Virus record (IMG/VR): IMGVR_UViG_3300050821_017219
Span: 1 to 64,000 of that record
From: a virus
Reading direction: 5' to 3' (one strand)
Length of the DNA stretch: 64,000 nucleotides
Part shown: positions 57,490 to 64,000 of the stretch, in pieces
How the letters are laid out: each line of letters starts with the position of its first letter
Position numbering within the stretch: position 1 is the stretch's first letter
The notes under the pieces: model-generated
The model's input: the letters and a program-made list of their open reading frames with translations, nothing else
Told to the model about the DNA's origin: nothing
Databases searched by the model: none
Position numbers and translations under genes: made by a program

Positions 57490-57744
57490 ATGAGCGGTTT
57501 CAACAACAACAGCGGCACGACGCAGTCGTCTTTCGAGATCGGCGGCCCCGCCGGACCGGCGCTGCAAAGCGATCCGCTCGTTCAAGCGATCAATCTGCTC
57601 GACCCGACGGGAACGATCCTTCTCGCACTGCGAGCCGGTTGGGCCGTCAACCCCAACGACGTCGTGACGCTCGTGCGGCTGCAATCGATTCTGAATCCAC
57701 CGCCGCCGTTGGGCGATCCATGGGCGTCTTCTTCCGCAGGATGA
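57490..57744 (+). CDS. Small protein with IGGPAGP tag (84 aa)
   Basis: Contains SSFEIGGPAGPALQSDP, the tag found near the N-terminus of the preceding gene, then a helical segment and a Pro-rich end. No good ribosome-binding site. May be a truncated or diverged relative. Confidence 0.5.
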   Translation: MSGFNNNSGTTQSSFEIGGPAGPALQSDPLVQAINLLDPTGTILLALRAGWAVNPNDVVTLVRLQSILNPPPPLGDPWASSSAG

Positions 57745-57757
57745 TGGGGATGACATC

Positions 57758-58489
57758 GTGAGCCAACAAGGACCGACCGGCTTCATCACCTCGCAGGGGC
57801 TGCCCAACCCGAAGCTGCCCGATGGCCAAGGCGTGTTGGCTCGTGTTGGACCGCACCGTGAGGTCTACACGAACCTTGTGCTGCCCGACTTCAAGACGTC
57901 GGCGGACGAGGGGAGCTACTTCACGGGAACGAACGCAACGTTTGGCGCGGCTATAGCCGCAGCAAATCAAGCGGCCTTCTCGGCGACGTCGGCTATCTTC
58001 ACCTTCTTGAACAAGGCTGGCGTCGGTGGGCCGCGAACCTATCTCGACTACATCCGTTTGATTTGCACGGCAGCTGGAACAGCGTCGGCGAGTATGCAAA
58101 TCGGCGTCGTTACCGACGCGATCGTACGTGGAAGCGCCGGAACCCCCGTGACGTTGGTGTCGCCCAACCAAGACGCTGGTGTCGGCGCGAACACGCAAGT
58201 GCTCTACACCCCGACGGTAGCGGCTGCAGGTCTTGCTGCGAGAAACGTCGATCGCGCTTGCGCCAAAGGCGCAGGACTCGCGATAGGCGATGAAATTCTG
58301 CTCGTCTTCGGAACCGTCGAGAAGTCAGCGAGCGCCGCATTCGCTGCAACAGCCGGGCGATTCGTGGTGCCGATGGCTCCAGTCATCCTTGGGCCTGGCA
58401 GCGTTCAGAGCGCCGTCATTCATGCGTGGTTTCCGAGTATCACCGCAGCAGCATCGTTCGAGTTCGCCGTTGGTCTCCTCGAACGTTGA
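57758..58489 (+). CDS. Beta-rich putative capsid protein candidate (243 aa)
   Basis: GTG start. After a Pro/Gly-rich N-terminus the protein alternates beta strands with Ala-rich segments (GAAIAAANQAAFSATSAIFTF, GLAIGDEILLVFGTVEKS) and ends AASFEFAVGLLER. Length and composition would fit a single jelly-roll capsid protein, but no family match can be named by eye. Confidence 0.5.
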   Translation: MSQQGPTGFITSQGLPNPKLPDGQGVLARVGPHREVYTNLVLPDFKTSADEGSYFTGTNATFGAAIAAANQAAFSATSAIFTFLNKAGVGGPRTYLDYIRLICTAAGTASASMQIGVVTDAIVRGSAGTPVTLVSPNQDAGVGANTQVLYTPTVAAAGLAARNVDRACAKGAGLAIGDEILLVFGTVEKSASAAFAATAGRFVVPMAPVILGPGSVQSAVIHAWFPSITAAASFEFAVGLLER

Positions 58490-58515
58490 TTGTCAAGCGC
58501 TTTCGCTGCTAGACT
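58486..58515 (+). promoter_or_regulatory. Promoter TTGATT-N18-TAGACT, leaderless type
   Basis: TTGATT (58486-58491) and TAGACT (58510-58515) have an 18-base spacer, near the sigma-70 norm. TAGACT ends seven bases before the ATG at 58523, leaving no room for a ribosome-binding site. Confidence 0.5.
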
Positions 58516-58522
58516 GACACCC

Positions 58523-58999
58523 ATGGCGAAGAAACCCGAGCAAGACCGCGCTCTCATCATCGTCGGCATCGTCGGCGCTGCTGCGGTCGTCGGAGGGGCG
58601 CTCTACTTCGCCTTCACGTCGCAGCCGAAGACAGCGACGGCATCGCAGGCCAACCCCACCCCGACGCCGCCAACGACCGACACCGCTTCGGCGACTCCGC
58701 CAACGCAAGCGCCGTCGTCGACGACTTTCGCGATGCAAGTCACCGGCGACACGTCGATCGCGCTGAAGAGCGGTGAATCTGTCGCGCTTTCGTTGCCAAC
58801 CGTTCCTGCGCCAGCGGCGATGTGGCAGGTCGTCATGGAGAACCACGACGGTCGTGCGGAATACACGGTGGTGGATGCGACGCACTTCAACGTGATCGCA
58901 GAGATGCCCGGCGTTTCGGTGCTGCGGTTCACCCCCATCAGCGCGCAGGGCGGATCGATCGGCCTTCCTGGCCTCAACATTACGCTGTCGATCAGCTGA
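58523..58999 (+). CDS. N-terminal-TM protein with beta domain (158 aa)
   Basis: MAKKPEQDR is followed by a membrane segment (ALIIVGIVGAAAVVGGALYF), a Thr/Pro/Ala linker and a C-terminal beta domain of about 90 residues. The start at 58523 follows a leaderless-type promoter. Overlaps the next gene by one base (TGATG). Confidence 0.65.
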   Translation: MAKKPEQDRALIIVGIVGAAAVVGGALYFAFTSQPKTATASQANPTPTPPTTDTASATPPTQAPSSTTFAMQVTGDTSIALKSGESVALSLPTVPAPAAMWQVVMENHDGRAEYTVVDATHFNVIAEMPGVSVLRFTPISAQGGSIGLPGLNITLSIS

Positions 59000-59421
59000 T
59001 GAGCGCCTGGACGGGCATCATCATCGGCGGTCTCGTCGGTGGAGGCTTAGGTTTCGTCGCGACGAAATTCTTGTTGAAGAAGCCTGACGCTGGCGTCATC
59101 GGCGCTGCCGCAGCTGCGGGCGCGCTCGCCGGTGGCGCGTTGACCGCGACCCCCGCAACCGCCTCGTCGTCACCGACGTTGCACATGCTCTTGTTGGCGC
59201 ACGGCGACACCGCCCTCGCGACGAAGATCGGCGACGTCGTCGATTTGCTTCCCGCCGCTGGTTTGACGGTGAGCGCCATCGACGCGCATGGCAGCGACGC
59301 CATCGTCGTTGCGTCGGTCAATCCCGCCACCGTCAATGCGGTGAAGCTCGGCGGTGCGCTGCTGGCGGTGACGCTTTCCGACGCGTCGAAGGTCAACGTC
59401 AAAATCACCGTCGCCGCTTGA
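58999..59421 (+). CDS. Two-TM-segment protein with beta domain (140 aa)
   Basis: MSAWTGIIIGGLVGGGLGFVATKFLLKK starts with a Gly-rich membrane segment; a second Ala/Gly-rich hydrophobic stretch (GVIGAAAAAGALAGGALTA) follows, then a beta domain that resembles in pattern that of the preceding gene. The two may be duplicated. Confidence 0.6.
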   Translation: MSAWTGIIIGGLVGGGLGFVATKFLLKKPDAGVIGAAAAAGALAGGALTATPATASSSPTLHMLLLAHGDTALATKIGDVVDLLPAAGLTVSAIDAHGSDAIVVASVNPATVNAVKLGGALLAVTLSDASKVNVKITVAA

Positions 59422-59453
59422 CTTTCGACGCTAGCGGCGTCTTGCGGTAGACT
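59418..59453 (+). promoter_or_regulatory. Promoter-like TTGACT-N24-TAGACT, leaderless type
   Basis: TTGACT (59418-59423) and TAGACT (59448-59453) are separated by 24 bases, and TAGACT ends seven bases before the ATG at 59461. The spacing equals that of the minus-strand element at 25459-25494. Confidence 0.5.
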
Positions 59454-59460
59454 GAACGCC

Positions 59461-59727
59461 ATGGACATCAATGGCGGCGCTAAGGTAGGGCTCGCGACGG
59501 TGCTCGGAGGCGGCGCCGGTCTCGTCTTCGGGTTCTTCGTCGGTGAAATCCTCGACGTGAAACGTCCCGGTCAAATGTCGCTGGCGTTGGCGGCGCTGGG
59601 TGGGCTCACCGGCGCGATGGTCGGCGGAACCTTTGTCGCTCCGACGCCTGCGTCACCGACAACTCCGGCTCTGCAGCCCATCGCTTCGACGGCCGTGACG
59701 ACTCCGCCGACGCCTGCGACGCCGTAA
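59461..59727 (+). CDS. Gly-rich two-TM protein (88 aa)
   Basis: Two hydrophobic segments (LATVLGGGAGLVFGFFVGEI and LALAALGGLTGAMVGGTFVA) separated by a short polar loop, then a Pro/Thr tail. Possibly a membrane curvature or channel-like virion protein; no family. Confidence 0.6.
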   Translation: MDINGGAKVGLATVLGGGAGLVFGFFVGEILDVKRPGQMSLALAALGGLTGAMVGGTFVAPTPASPTTPALQPIASTAVTTPPTPATP

Positions 59728-59731
59728 AAAG

Positions 59732-62035
59732 ATGAGCGACTTCTCGCCTTCGCTGCAAAACGCGGCCGCCGCCGGTATCCCGACGACGCGGCAGCCGTAT
59801 CTCGACGGCAACGCTGGCGTTCGCCAGAGCCTCGAAGCGATGGCGCTGAAGATGCGCGAGGGCCGCGTTGATCCTGCGGTAGTCGGTTGGGCGGGTGGCG
59901 TTTTGAAGGATGCGGGGTTGGACGGTCGCGACGGCTTTCCGATCCGTCGTCAAGTCTCGGCGTTGCTCGAAGCGTTGCGCAGCCAAGTCATTTACGCGCC
60001 CGATGCGTACGGCGCTGAAGTCGTGTCGAGCGCGGCTGCAACGCTCTGTCTACGACCGAACCTCTGTCTTCACCGCGGCGACTGTTTCCCGAGCGGGACG
60101 TTGCTTCTTCGAGAAGACTACGAGCTCGTTCCGATCGAAAAGATCAAGGTAGGCGAGCGAATCTGGGGGCTCGACGGTTGGACGACCATCAAAGCGACCG
60201 CCTTCAAGGGCAACCTCGCCGTCGACGCGATCGAGATGAACAACGGCTCGACGATGTTTTTGACCGGCGAGCACAAGGTCTTCGTCGGGCGATGCAAACA
60301 CGATCGGACGATCTGCCCGTCGTGCTATCCGGCGCTACGACGAGAGCGCTTCGAGCGGGTCTCTGTTGCGGACCTTCAAGAAGGAGAGGTTCTTCTTCAA
60401 CCCGAGCGAATCGCCTTCGGCTCTGAAGAACCAGATCCCGGACGCATGTATATCGAAGGGCTGTACATCTCCGACGGTTGGTCGGAAGAAAACCGCTTCG
60501 CCATCTCCGGCAAGGACGGCTGTCGAAAAGAAGCGCAGAAGCACGAGGTCAAAGCGATCTGTGAGCGGCTCGGCATCCCGACCTACTGGCACAAGAGGTA
60601 CATCCGCATCAACGATGCCGCATGGGCCAATCGTCTAGCGCAGCGTGGAACGCGTGCACGCTTCAAGCACATCGAGACGCTCAACCTCAACGAAGCCGCC
60701 GCCGAAGCACTGCTCCGCGGGGTTATGGCCGACAGTACCGCGAACACGAACGGCCCCGGTCGAACATTCTCGACGACGTCTCGAGAGCTGATGGTTCAGA
60801 TGCGCATCTTGCAGCGCATGTTCGGCGTATCGACGGGGCTCAAAATGTTGACCCCCGCGCAACACGGCGGCGTTGGAACGCATAATCTGTGGCGTCTCGG
60901 CGTCCGAGCGACGAACGGCCGTACCGAAAAAACGCTGGCCGTGAAGTCGATCGACCGCGCCGTCCGAAAGGTTCCGTGTTGGGACATCCAGACGGAAGAC
61001 CACTACGTCTACCTCGCCGAGCATGATGTGACGGTCTCCAACTGTGACGATCTCGCCGTCGCGCTTGGTTCTGCAACCCTTTCGTTGGGCATTCCGACCG
61101 TCATCGTGAAGCAAAACTTCGGCGGCGAAAATCAAGAGCATGTTCTCATCGCCTTCCAGGACGAGAACCAAGAGTGGACCTACGCTGATCCCTCGACGAA
61201 GCTTCCCGTCGGTCGCGCACCGCAAGGTGCCGTCGATGAGATCTGGATCGACCCGATGGGGCCGGTTGGACCGATTCCAGAGGCTGGCGCTGAAATCGTC
61301 ACGCTTGGATCTGCGATAGCGTCTTCGTTTTCGTCTGAGATTCATTCGCCAGTCGAAAGACGGATGCATTTCGCCGGCAACCATTGGTGGCATCACGATG
61401 CGTCGGGTGTCTCTGTCTACGTCGACGACGCATGGCTTTCGACAGGTCTCTCTGGAATCCCTTCCGAAGTCGGCGTCGGCACCATCTTCGGTGCGCCAAC
61501 GGTCAACGAGATGATCGATTTCGCTTCGGTGGTCGGCGCCGAGATGAAAGACATCGGCGCGGTACCGACGACGTGCACCGGTTGGCCGAAAGACCCCGTC
61601 GGCTACCAAGCGTGGCTGATGGACATGCAAGACACGATGGCCGAGTTTCAGACGGCGAGCGACGCAGCGTTGGCGAAATTCAACTCGACGTCGAAGTATC
61701 TGCGCGACTTCACGTCGGCACCGGAGGAAATGAACGCGCTCGCCGATGTGGCTCGACAAATCACCGACTTGGATCGCCGACTGCGCGCAGCAACGGGTGG
61801 CGCCGGTTGCTCGGCCCCGACCTACGCCGACGTGCAGCAACCCCAGGCTATCGATTGGGACCTGCAGGGCTATCAAGGCGCCGACTTCGCCGCGAAGGTC
61901 GTCGAAAACGCCGGCAAAAAAATCGCAGGCGCGGCGCAACCAGCGGGCATCGCGTTTGGTGGTCTCATCGTCGGCGCTGCGCTCGCCGTCGCCGGCTTGA
62001 TCGTGTTGGACCACATGCTGCCGTCGCGTCGTTAG
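59732..62035 (+). CDS. Transglutaminase-like membrane protein split by an intein
   Basis: A 767-residue precursor; the mature extein would be 447 residues. Residues 1-117 are helical and end LCLHRGD. An intein fills residues 118-437. The downstream extein starts at Cys438 (CDDLAVALGSATLSLGIPTV), then ENQEHVLIAF and WTYADPSTKLPVG give the Cys-His-Asp triad of the transglutaminase/peptidase fold. A C-terminal membrane segment (GIAFGGLIVGAALAVAGLIV) and a basic end (LPSRR) follow. Splicing would rebuild the active-site GDC. It may act as a virion-bound peptidase in entry or maturation. Only four bases separate it from the preceding gene. Confidence 0.85.
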   Translation: MSDFSPSLQNAAAAGIPTTRQPYLDGNAGVRQSLEAMALKMREGRVDPAVVGWAGGVLKDAGLDGRDGFPIRRQVSALLEALRSQVIYAPDAYGAEVVSSAAATLCLRPNLCLHRGDCFPSGTLLLREDYELVPIEKIKVGERIWGLDGWTTIKATAFKGNLAVDAIEMNNGSTMFLTGEHKVFVGRCKHDRTICPSCYPALRRERFERVSVADLQEGEVLLQPERIAFGSEEPDPGRMYIEGLYISDGWSEENRFAISGKDGCRKEAQKHEVKAICERLGIPTYWHKRYIRINDAAWANRLAQRGTRARFKHIETLNLNEAAAEALLRGVMADSTANTNGPGRTFSTTSRELMVQMRILQRMFGVSTGLKMLTPAQHGGVGTHNLWRLGVRATNGRTEKTLAVKSIDRAVRKVPCWDIQTEDHYVYLAEHDVTVSNCDDLAVALGSATLSLGIPTVIVKQNFGGENQEHVLIAFQDENQEWTYADPSTKLPVGRAPQGAVDEIWIDPMGPVGPIPEAGAEIVTLGSAIASSFSSEIHSPVERRMHFAGNHWWHHDASGVSVYVDDAWLSTGLSGIPSEVGVGTIFGAPTVNEMIDFASVVGAEMKDIGAVPTTCTGWPKDPVGYQAWLMDMQDTMAEFQTASDAALAKFNSTSKYLRDFTSAPEEMNALADVARQITDLDRRLRAATGGAGCSAPTYADVQQPQAIDWDLQGYQGADFAAKVVENAGKKIAGAAQPAGIAFGGLIVGAALAVAGLIVLDHMLPSRR
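60083..61042 (+). mobile_element. Intein with LAGLIDADG endonuclease domain
   Basis: 320 residues. It begins CFPSGTLLL (N-terminal Cys1, block A), has NGSTMFLTGEHKVFV (block B with the TxxH-like site) and ends CWDIQTEDHYVYLAEHDVTVSN before extein Cys438 (blocks F and G). The last two residues are Ser-Asn, so the usual penultimate His is replaced. Two LAGLIDADG-like helices are visible: YIEGLYISDGW and AEALLRGVMADS. CKHDRTICPSC is an added Cys cluster. Probably a homing intein that targets the codons of the catalytic Cys. Confidence 0.85.
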
Positions 62036-62042
62036 GCGTCGA

Positions 62043-62507
62043 ATGATCATCGTCAAAGGGAAGGCAGTCAGCTTCGACATGGCGAACGGCGACGAAATCG
62101 ATGCGCCAGCGCGCTCGGCGATGTTGCACGATCCGCGCGGCAAATTCTGGCGTCGAAATTCTATTCTTGTTGCGCCATTCAAACGCGGCGGCGGTGGTGA
62201 AGTCGACGGCGACAGCGACTCGAAAGACTATCTCGGCCGAACGCATCTGACGCGCGTCGGTGATGTACCGCTTCCCCCGAAAGAGTTGTCGGCCTGGACG
62301 TACGAAGGCGAAGTGAGCGAGATTTGGTACACGCGTCACGGCGCAAAGTACGGCGGCAAGCGGTTCCGCCACGCGTTCAACAAGTCGTTGCTCGGCCGGC
62401 TCGTGAAGGGAACCGGCAAGGCGCGGCTGTACAGCCGTGGTAGTCTCTACCGATTGGAGCTACCGCGCGGCGCCATTGTCGATGGGAGAGGATTTTTATG
62501 GCCGTGA
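62043..62507 (+). CDS. Hypothetical basic protein (154 aa)
   Basis: Alpha/beta, rich in Lys, Arg and Gly, with GRTHLTRVGDVPLPPKEL and a basic C-terminal half. Overlapped by ten bases by the HNH gene, suggesting insertion of the latter. No family. Confidence 0.55.
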   Translation: MIIVKGKAVSFDMANGDEIDAPARSAMLHDPRGKFWRRNSILVAPFKRGGGGEVDGDSDSKDYLGRTHLTRVGDVPLPPKELSAWTYEGEVSEIWYTRHGAKYGGKRFRHAFNKSLLGRLVKGTGKARLYSRGSLYRLELPRGAIVDGRGFLWP

Positions 62508-63019
62508 TCTGGAAGTCTGTCGTCGGTTACGAGGGGTTGTACGACGTCTCTGACGAAGGACAGATCCGGCGTGTGGCGCCGGGGCGACGTACACACCCCG
62601 GGCGTATCGTTGTCGGTGGCGTCTCGAAGGGGCGTTACCGCATCGTCAAACTCTATCGAGGAACGACGAAGAGCGACTTCCGCGGGTTCTCCGTTCACGG
62701 TCTCGTCGCGGCAGCCTTTCTTGGCCCGCGTCCGGAAAGGGGCGAGGTGAACCACAAGAACGGCATCAAGACGGACAACAGGCTCGAGAATTTAGAGTAC
62801 ACAACCCGCCTCGGAAACGCGCGCCACGCAGCAGTGAACGGGCTGCTCCGAAACGGCGAACGAGTCGTCGGCTCCAAGCTTACGGCCGACAATGTTCGCT
62901 CCATCCGCGCTCTGTCCGCTTTTGGCGTTCCGAAGCGACGGATCGCGAAGATGTTCGGCATCGCGCATTCGACCACGCAAAGCATCATCGACCGTCGTTG
63001 GTGGAAGCACGTCGCATGA
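62498..63019 (+). CDS. HNH homing endonuclease (NUMOD4-HNH)
   Basis: A 173-residue protein. WKSVVGYEGLYDVSDEGQIR at the N-terminus is a NUMOD4 DNA-binding motif. VNHKNGIKTDNRLENLEYTT is the HNH_3 nuclease core. A C-terminal helix-turn-helix (SAFGVPKRRIAKMFGIAHST) gives sequence specificity. Such free-standing homing endonucleases spread between related phages. It sits near the intein and overlaps both neighbours. Confidence 0.85.
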   Translation: MAVIWKSVVGYEGLYDVSDEGQIRRVAPGRRTHPGRIVVGGVSKGRYRIVKLYRGTTKSDFRGFSVHGLVAAAFLGPRPERGEVNHKNGIKTDNRLENLEYTTRLGNARHAAVNGLLRNGERVVGSKLTADNVRSIRALSAFGVPKRRIAKMFGIAHSTTQSIIDRRWWKHVA

Positions 63020-64000
63020 TCGATTATTCGCGCATGATTGACGCCAGCCGCAACGCGCCCGAACACGCGGCATCTGCGCCCGTCTTCTACGAAACAGCGA
63101 AGACGAAGACGCGCGCGCGTAGCCGTCGTTTGACAAAGCGCAAGAAACAAGCTTCACTTACAAAAGCGCGCGACCGGAAATCCACGAACCGTCGTCGTCG
63201 AAGCACCCCAGGGAAGGCTGCATCGATGGCAAAGCGAAGAATGTCGAGAAAGCAGCGCGCAGCGGCGCTGAAGAACCTCAAGAAGGCTCGCTCCGCCCGT
63301 CGGAGCAAAGCTTCTCGGCGCGGGATGCGCGTTCGGCTTCATCGGAAGTCGCCCCGTCGGCGCCGCTACATGACCGGCGGTGGTGTGAAGACGAAGCGTC
63401 GTCGTCGCCGCAAGGCCAAGCCGGAAGCAGAAGCAACACCGAAGCGTCGTCGGCGTAAGTCGGGCGGCAAGCGGAAGTCGGCCAAGCGAGTCGCGGCTGG
63501 CAAGAAGGCCGCTCGTACGCGCAAGCGCCGTCACTCCCGCAAGGGTGGCGCACCGAAACGCCGTCGTCGTCGGTCGCGCAAAGCCTCGGCGGCTCCCCGG
63601 CGGCGGCGTCGGCGTTCACGTCGGTCGTCTCCCCGTCGTCGTCGGCGCAGCCGCAAGACCGGTCGGGCGATGTCGATGCGACTCCCCCGTCGGGCGCGCA
63701 AGGTCTACGTCGTCGCCGCCGAGAAGCGCCGTCGTCGTGGACGCGGCCGTCGTCGTCACGGCGCGATGGAAAATCCGCTCTCTGGCGTCGAGCTGTTCGT
63801 CGGAAGCCTCTTCGGGTTGACCGGCTTCGCCATCGGCGATCTCACCGACCGCCTCATCGCGACCCACGCGTTGACGTTGAAGAGCGCCGCGACCACCACC
63901 ACGCCGGCCCTCTACGCCGACAACCCCCCGACGACCGGCAGCTACGCTGGCCTCTTCAATCCGACGGCGATCACTTCGCCGATGAACCTCCCCCGATGGG
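63016..64000 (+). CDS. Protamine-like Arg/Lys-rich protein with TM, partial
   Basis: Starts in an ATGA overlap with the HNH gene and runs off the right edge (328 residues visible). Residues 33-245 are dominated by Arg and Lys with Ser/Ala/Gly, in runs such as RRRRRRSRRSSPRRRRR, like histone H1 tails or protamines. Then GAMENPLSGVELFVGSLFG leads into a hydrophobic segment (about 252-276) and a Thr/Ser-rich continuation. It would bind and condense DNA while tied to a membrane. Low complexity makes homology claims unsafe. Confidence 0.7.
   Translation, partial: MIDYSRMIDASRNAPEHAASAPVFYETAKTKTRARSRRLTKRKKQASLTKARDRKSTNRRRRSTPGKAASMAKRRMSRKQRAAALKNLKKARSARRSKASRRGMRVRLHRKSPRRRRYMTGGGVKTKRRRRRKAKPEAEATPKRRRRKSGGKRKSAKRVAAGKKAARTRKRRHSRKGGAPKRRRRRSRKASAAPRRRRRRSRRSSPRRRRRSRKTGRAMSMRLPRRARKVYVVAAEKRRRRGRGRRRHGAMENPLSGVELFVGSLFGLTGFAIGDLTDRLIATHALTLKSAATTTTPALYADNPPTTGSYAGLFNPTAITSPMNLPRW

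Noticed and set aside
60635-62182. 515-residue minus-strand frame across the transglutaminase-like gene
   Set aside because: It lies opposite a gene with an intein and clear catalytic motifs. The translated sequence is Arg-rich without domains, typical of antisense frames in GC-rich DNA.

Overview
The window reads as about 64 kb of one large, moderately GC-rich bacterial virus genome (or virus-derived element), incomplete at the right end and probably at the left. The evidence is a phage-style replication and nucleotide set (D5/P4-type primase-helicase, a uracil-DNA glycosylase fused to a family A DNA polymerase, a RecA-fold ATPase, an SSB-like protein, a RecD-like ATPase, a DNA adenine methyltransferase, dNMP kinase, ThyX), cell-wall enzymes, five collagen-like fibre proteins, and dozens of tiny genes packed in runs with ATGA/GTGA stop-start overlaps. 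No rRNA, tRNA, CRISPR array, integrase or insertion sequence was seen. No terminase, portal, tape measure, sheath or recognisable major capsid protein was found either. Seven predicted lipoproteins suggest a host with an outer lipoprotein layer; Myxococcota-like hosts are only a guess.

Layout. 0-8.2 kb (+): a DUF932 protein, two strongly foldable intergenic RNAs, about 20 tiny coupled genes (several zinc ribbons) and an SNF2 helicase. 8.1-13.2 kb (+): a lipoprotein and coiled-coil cassette ending in a likely terminator. 13.2-19.8 kb (+): fibre operon with four collagen-like proteins, one carrying a pectate-lyase-like beta-helix. 19.8-23.4 kb (-): glycosyltransferase and two methyltransferases. 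23.6-25.5 kb (-): DUF1906-type wall hydrolase with small membrane proteins. 25.5-28.3 kb (+): membrane-anchored transglycosylase-like protein and a fifth collagen-like fibre. 28.3-31.0 kb (-): Cas4/RecB-like nuclease and a GC-richer small-gene island. 31.1-50.8 kb (+): two SLOG proteins, primase-helicase, a stand-alone IF3 N-terminal domain, recombination, replication and nucleotide genes, a secreted matrixin-like protease, a Nudix enzyme and a large RadC/JAB protein. 50.8-64 kb (+): probable virion genes with many single-TM proteins, an intein-split transglutaminase-like membrane protein, an HNH endonuclease, and an Arg/Lys-rich protamine-like protein with a membrane segment that runs off the end.

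How it may work together. The 31-48 kb genes would copy, recombine and modify viral DNA and supply dNTPs. The fibre and beta-helix proteins would bind or degrade surface polymers, the wall enzymes open peptidoglycan, and the lipoprotein cassette alter the host envelope. The virion region combines many TM proteins, a transglycosylase with a C-terminal TM anchor, collagen-like spikes (one with a TNF/BclA-like head) and a basic DNA-condensing protein with a TM. That is closer to internal-membrane, tailless viruses such as PRD1 than to ordinary tailed phages, but at far larger genome size. This is an inference, since no capsid protein or packaging ATPase is identified here. Several probable late genes also carry a -10-like hexamer ending only 6-7 nt before the start codon, which suggests leaderless transcripts.
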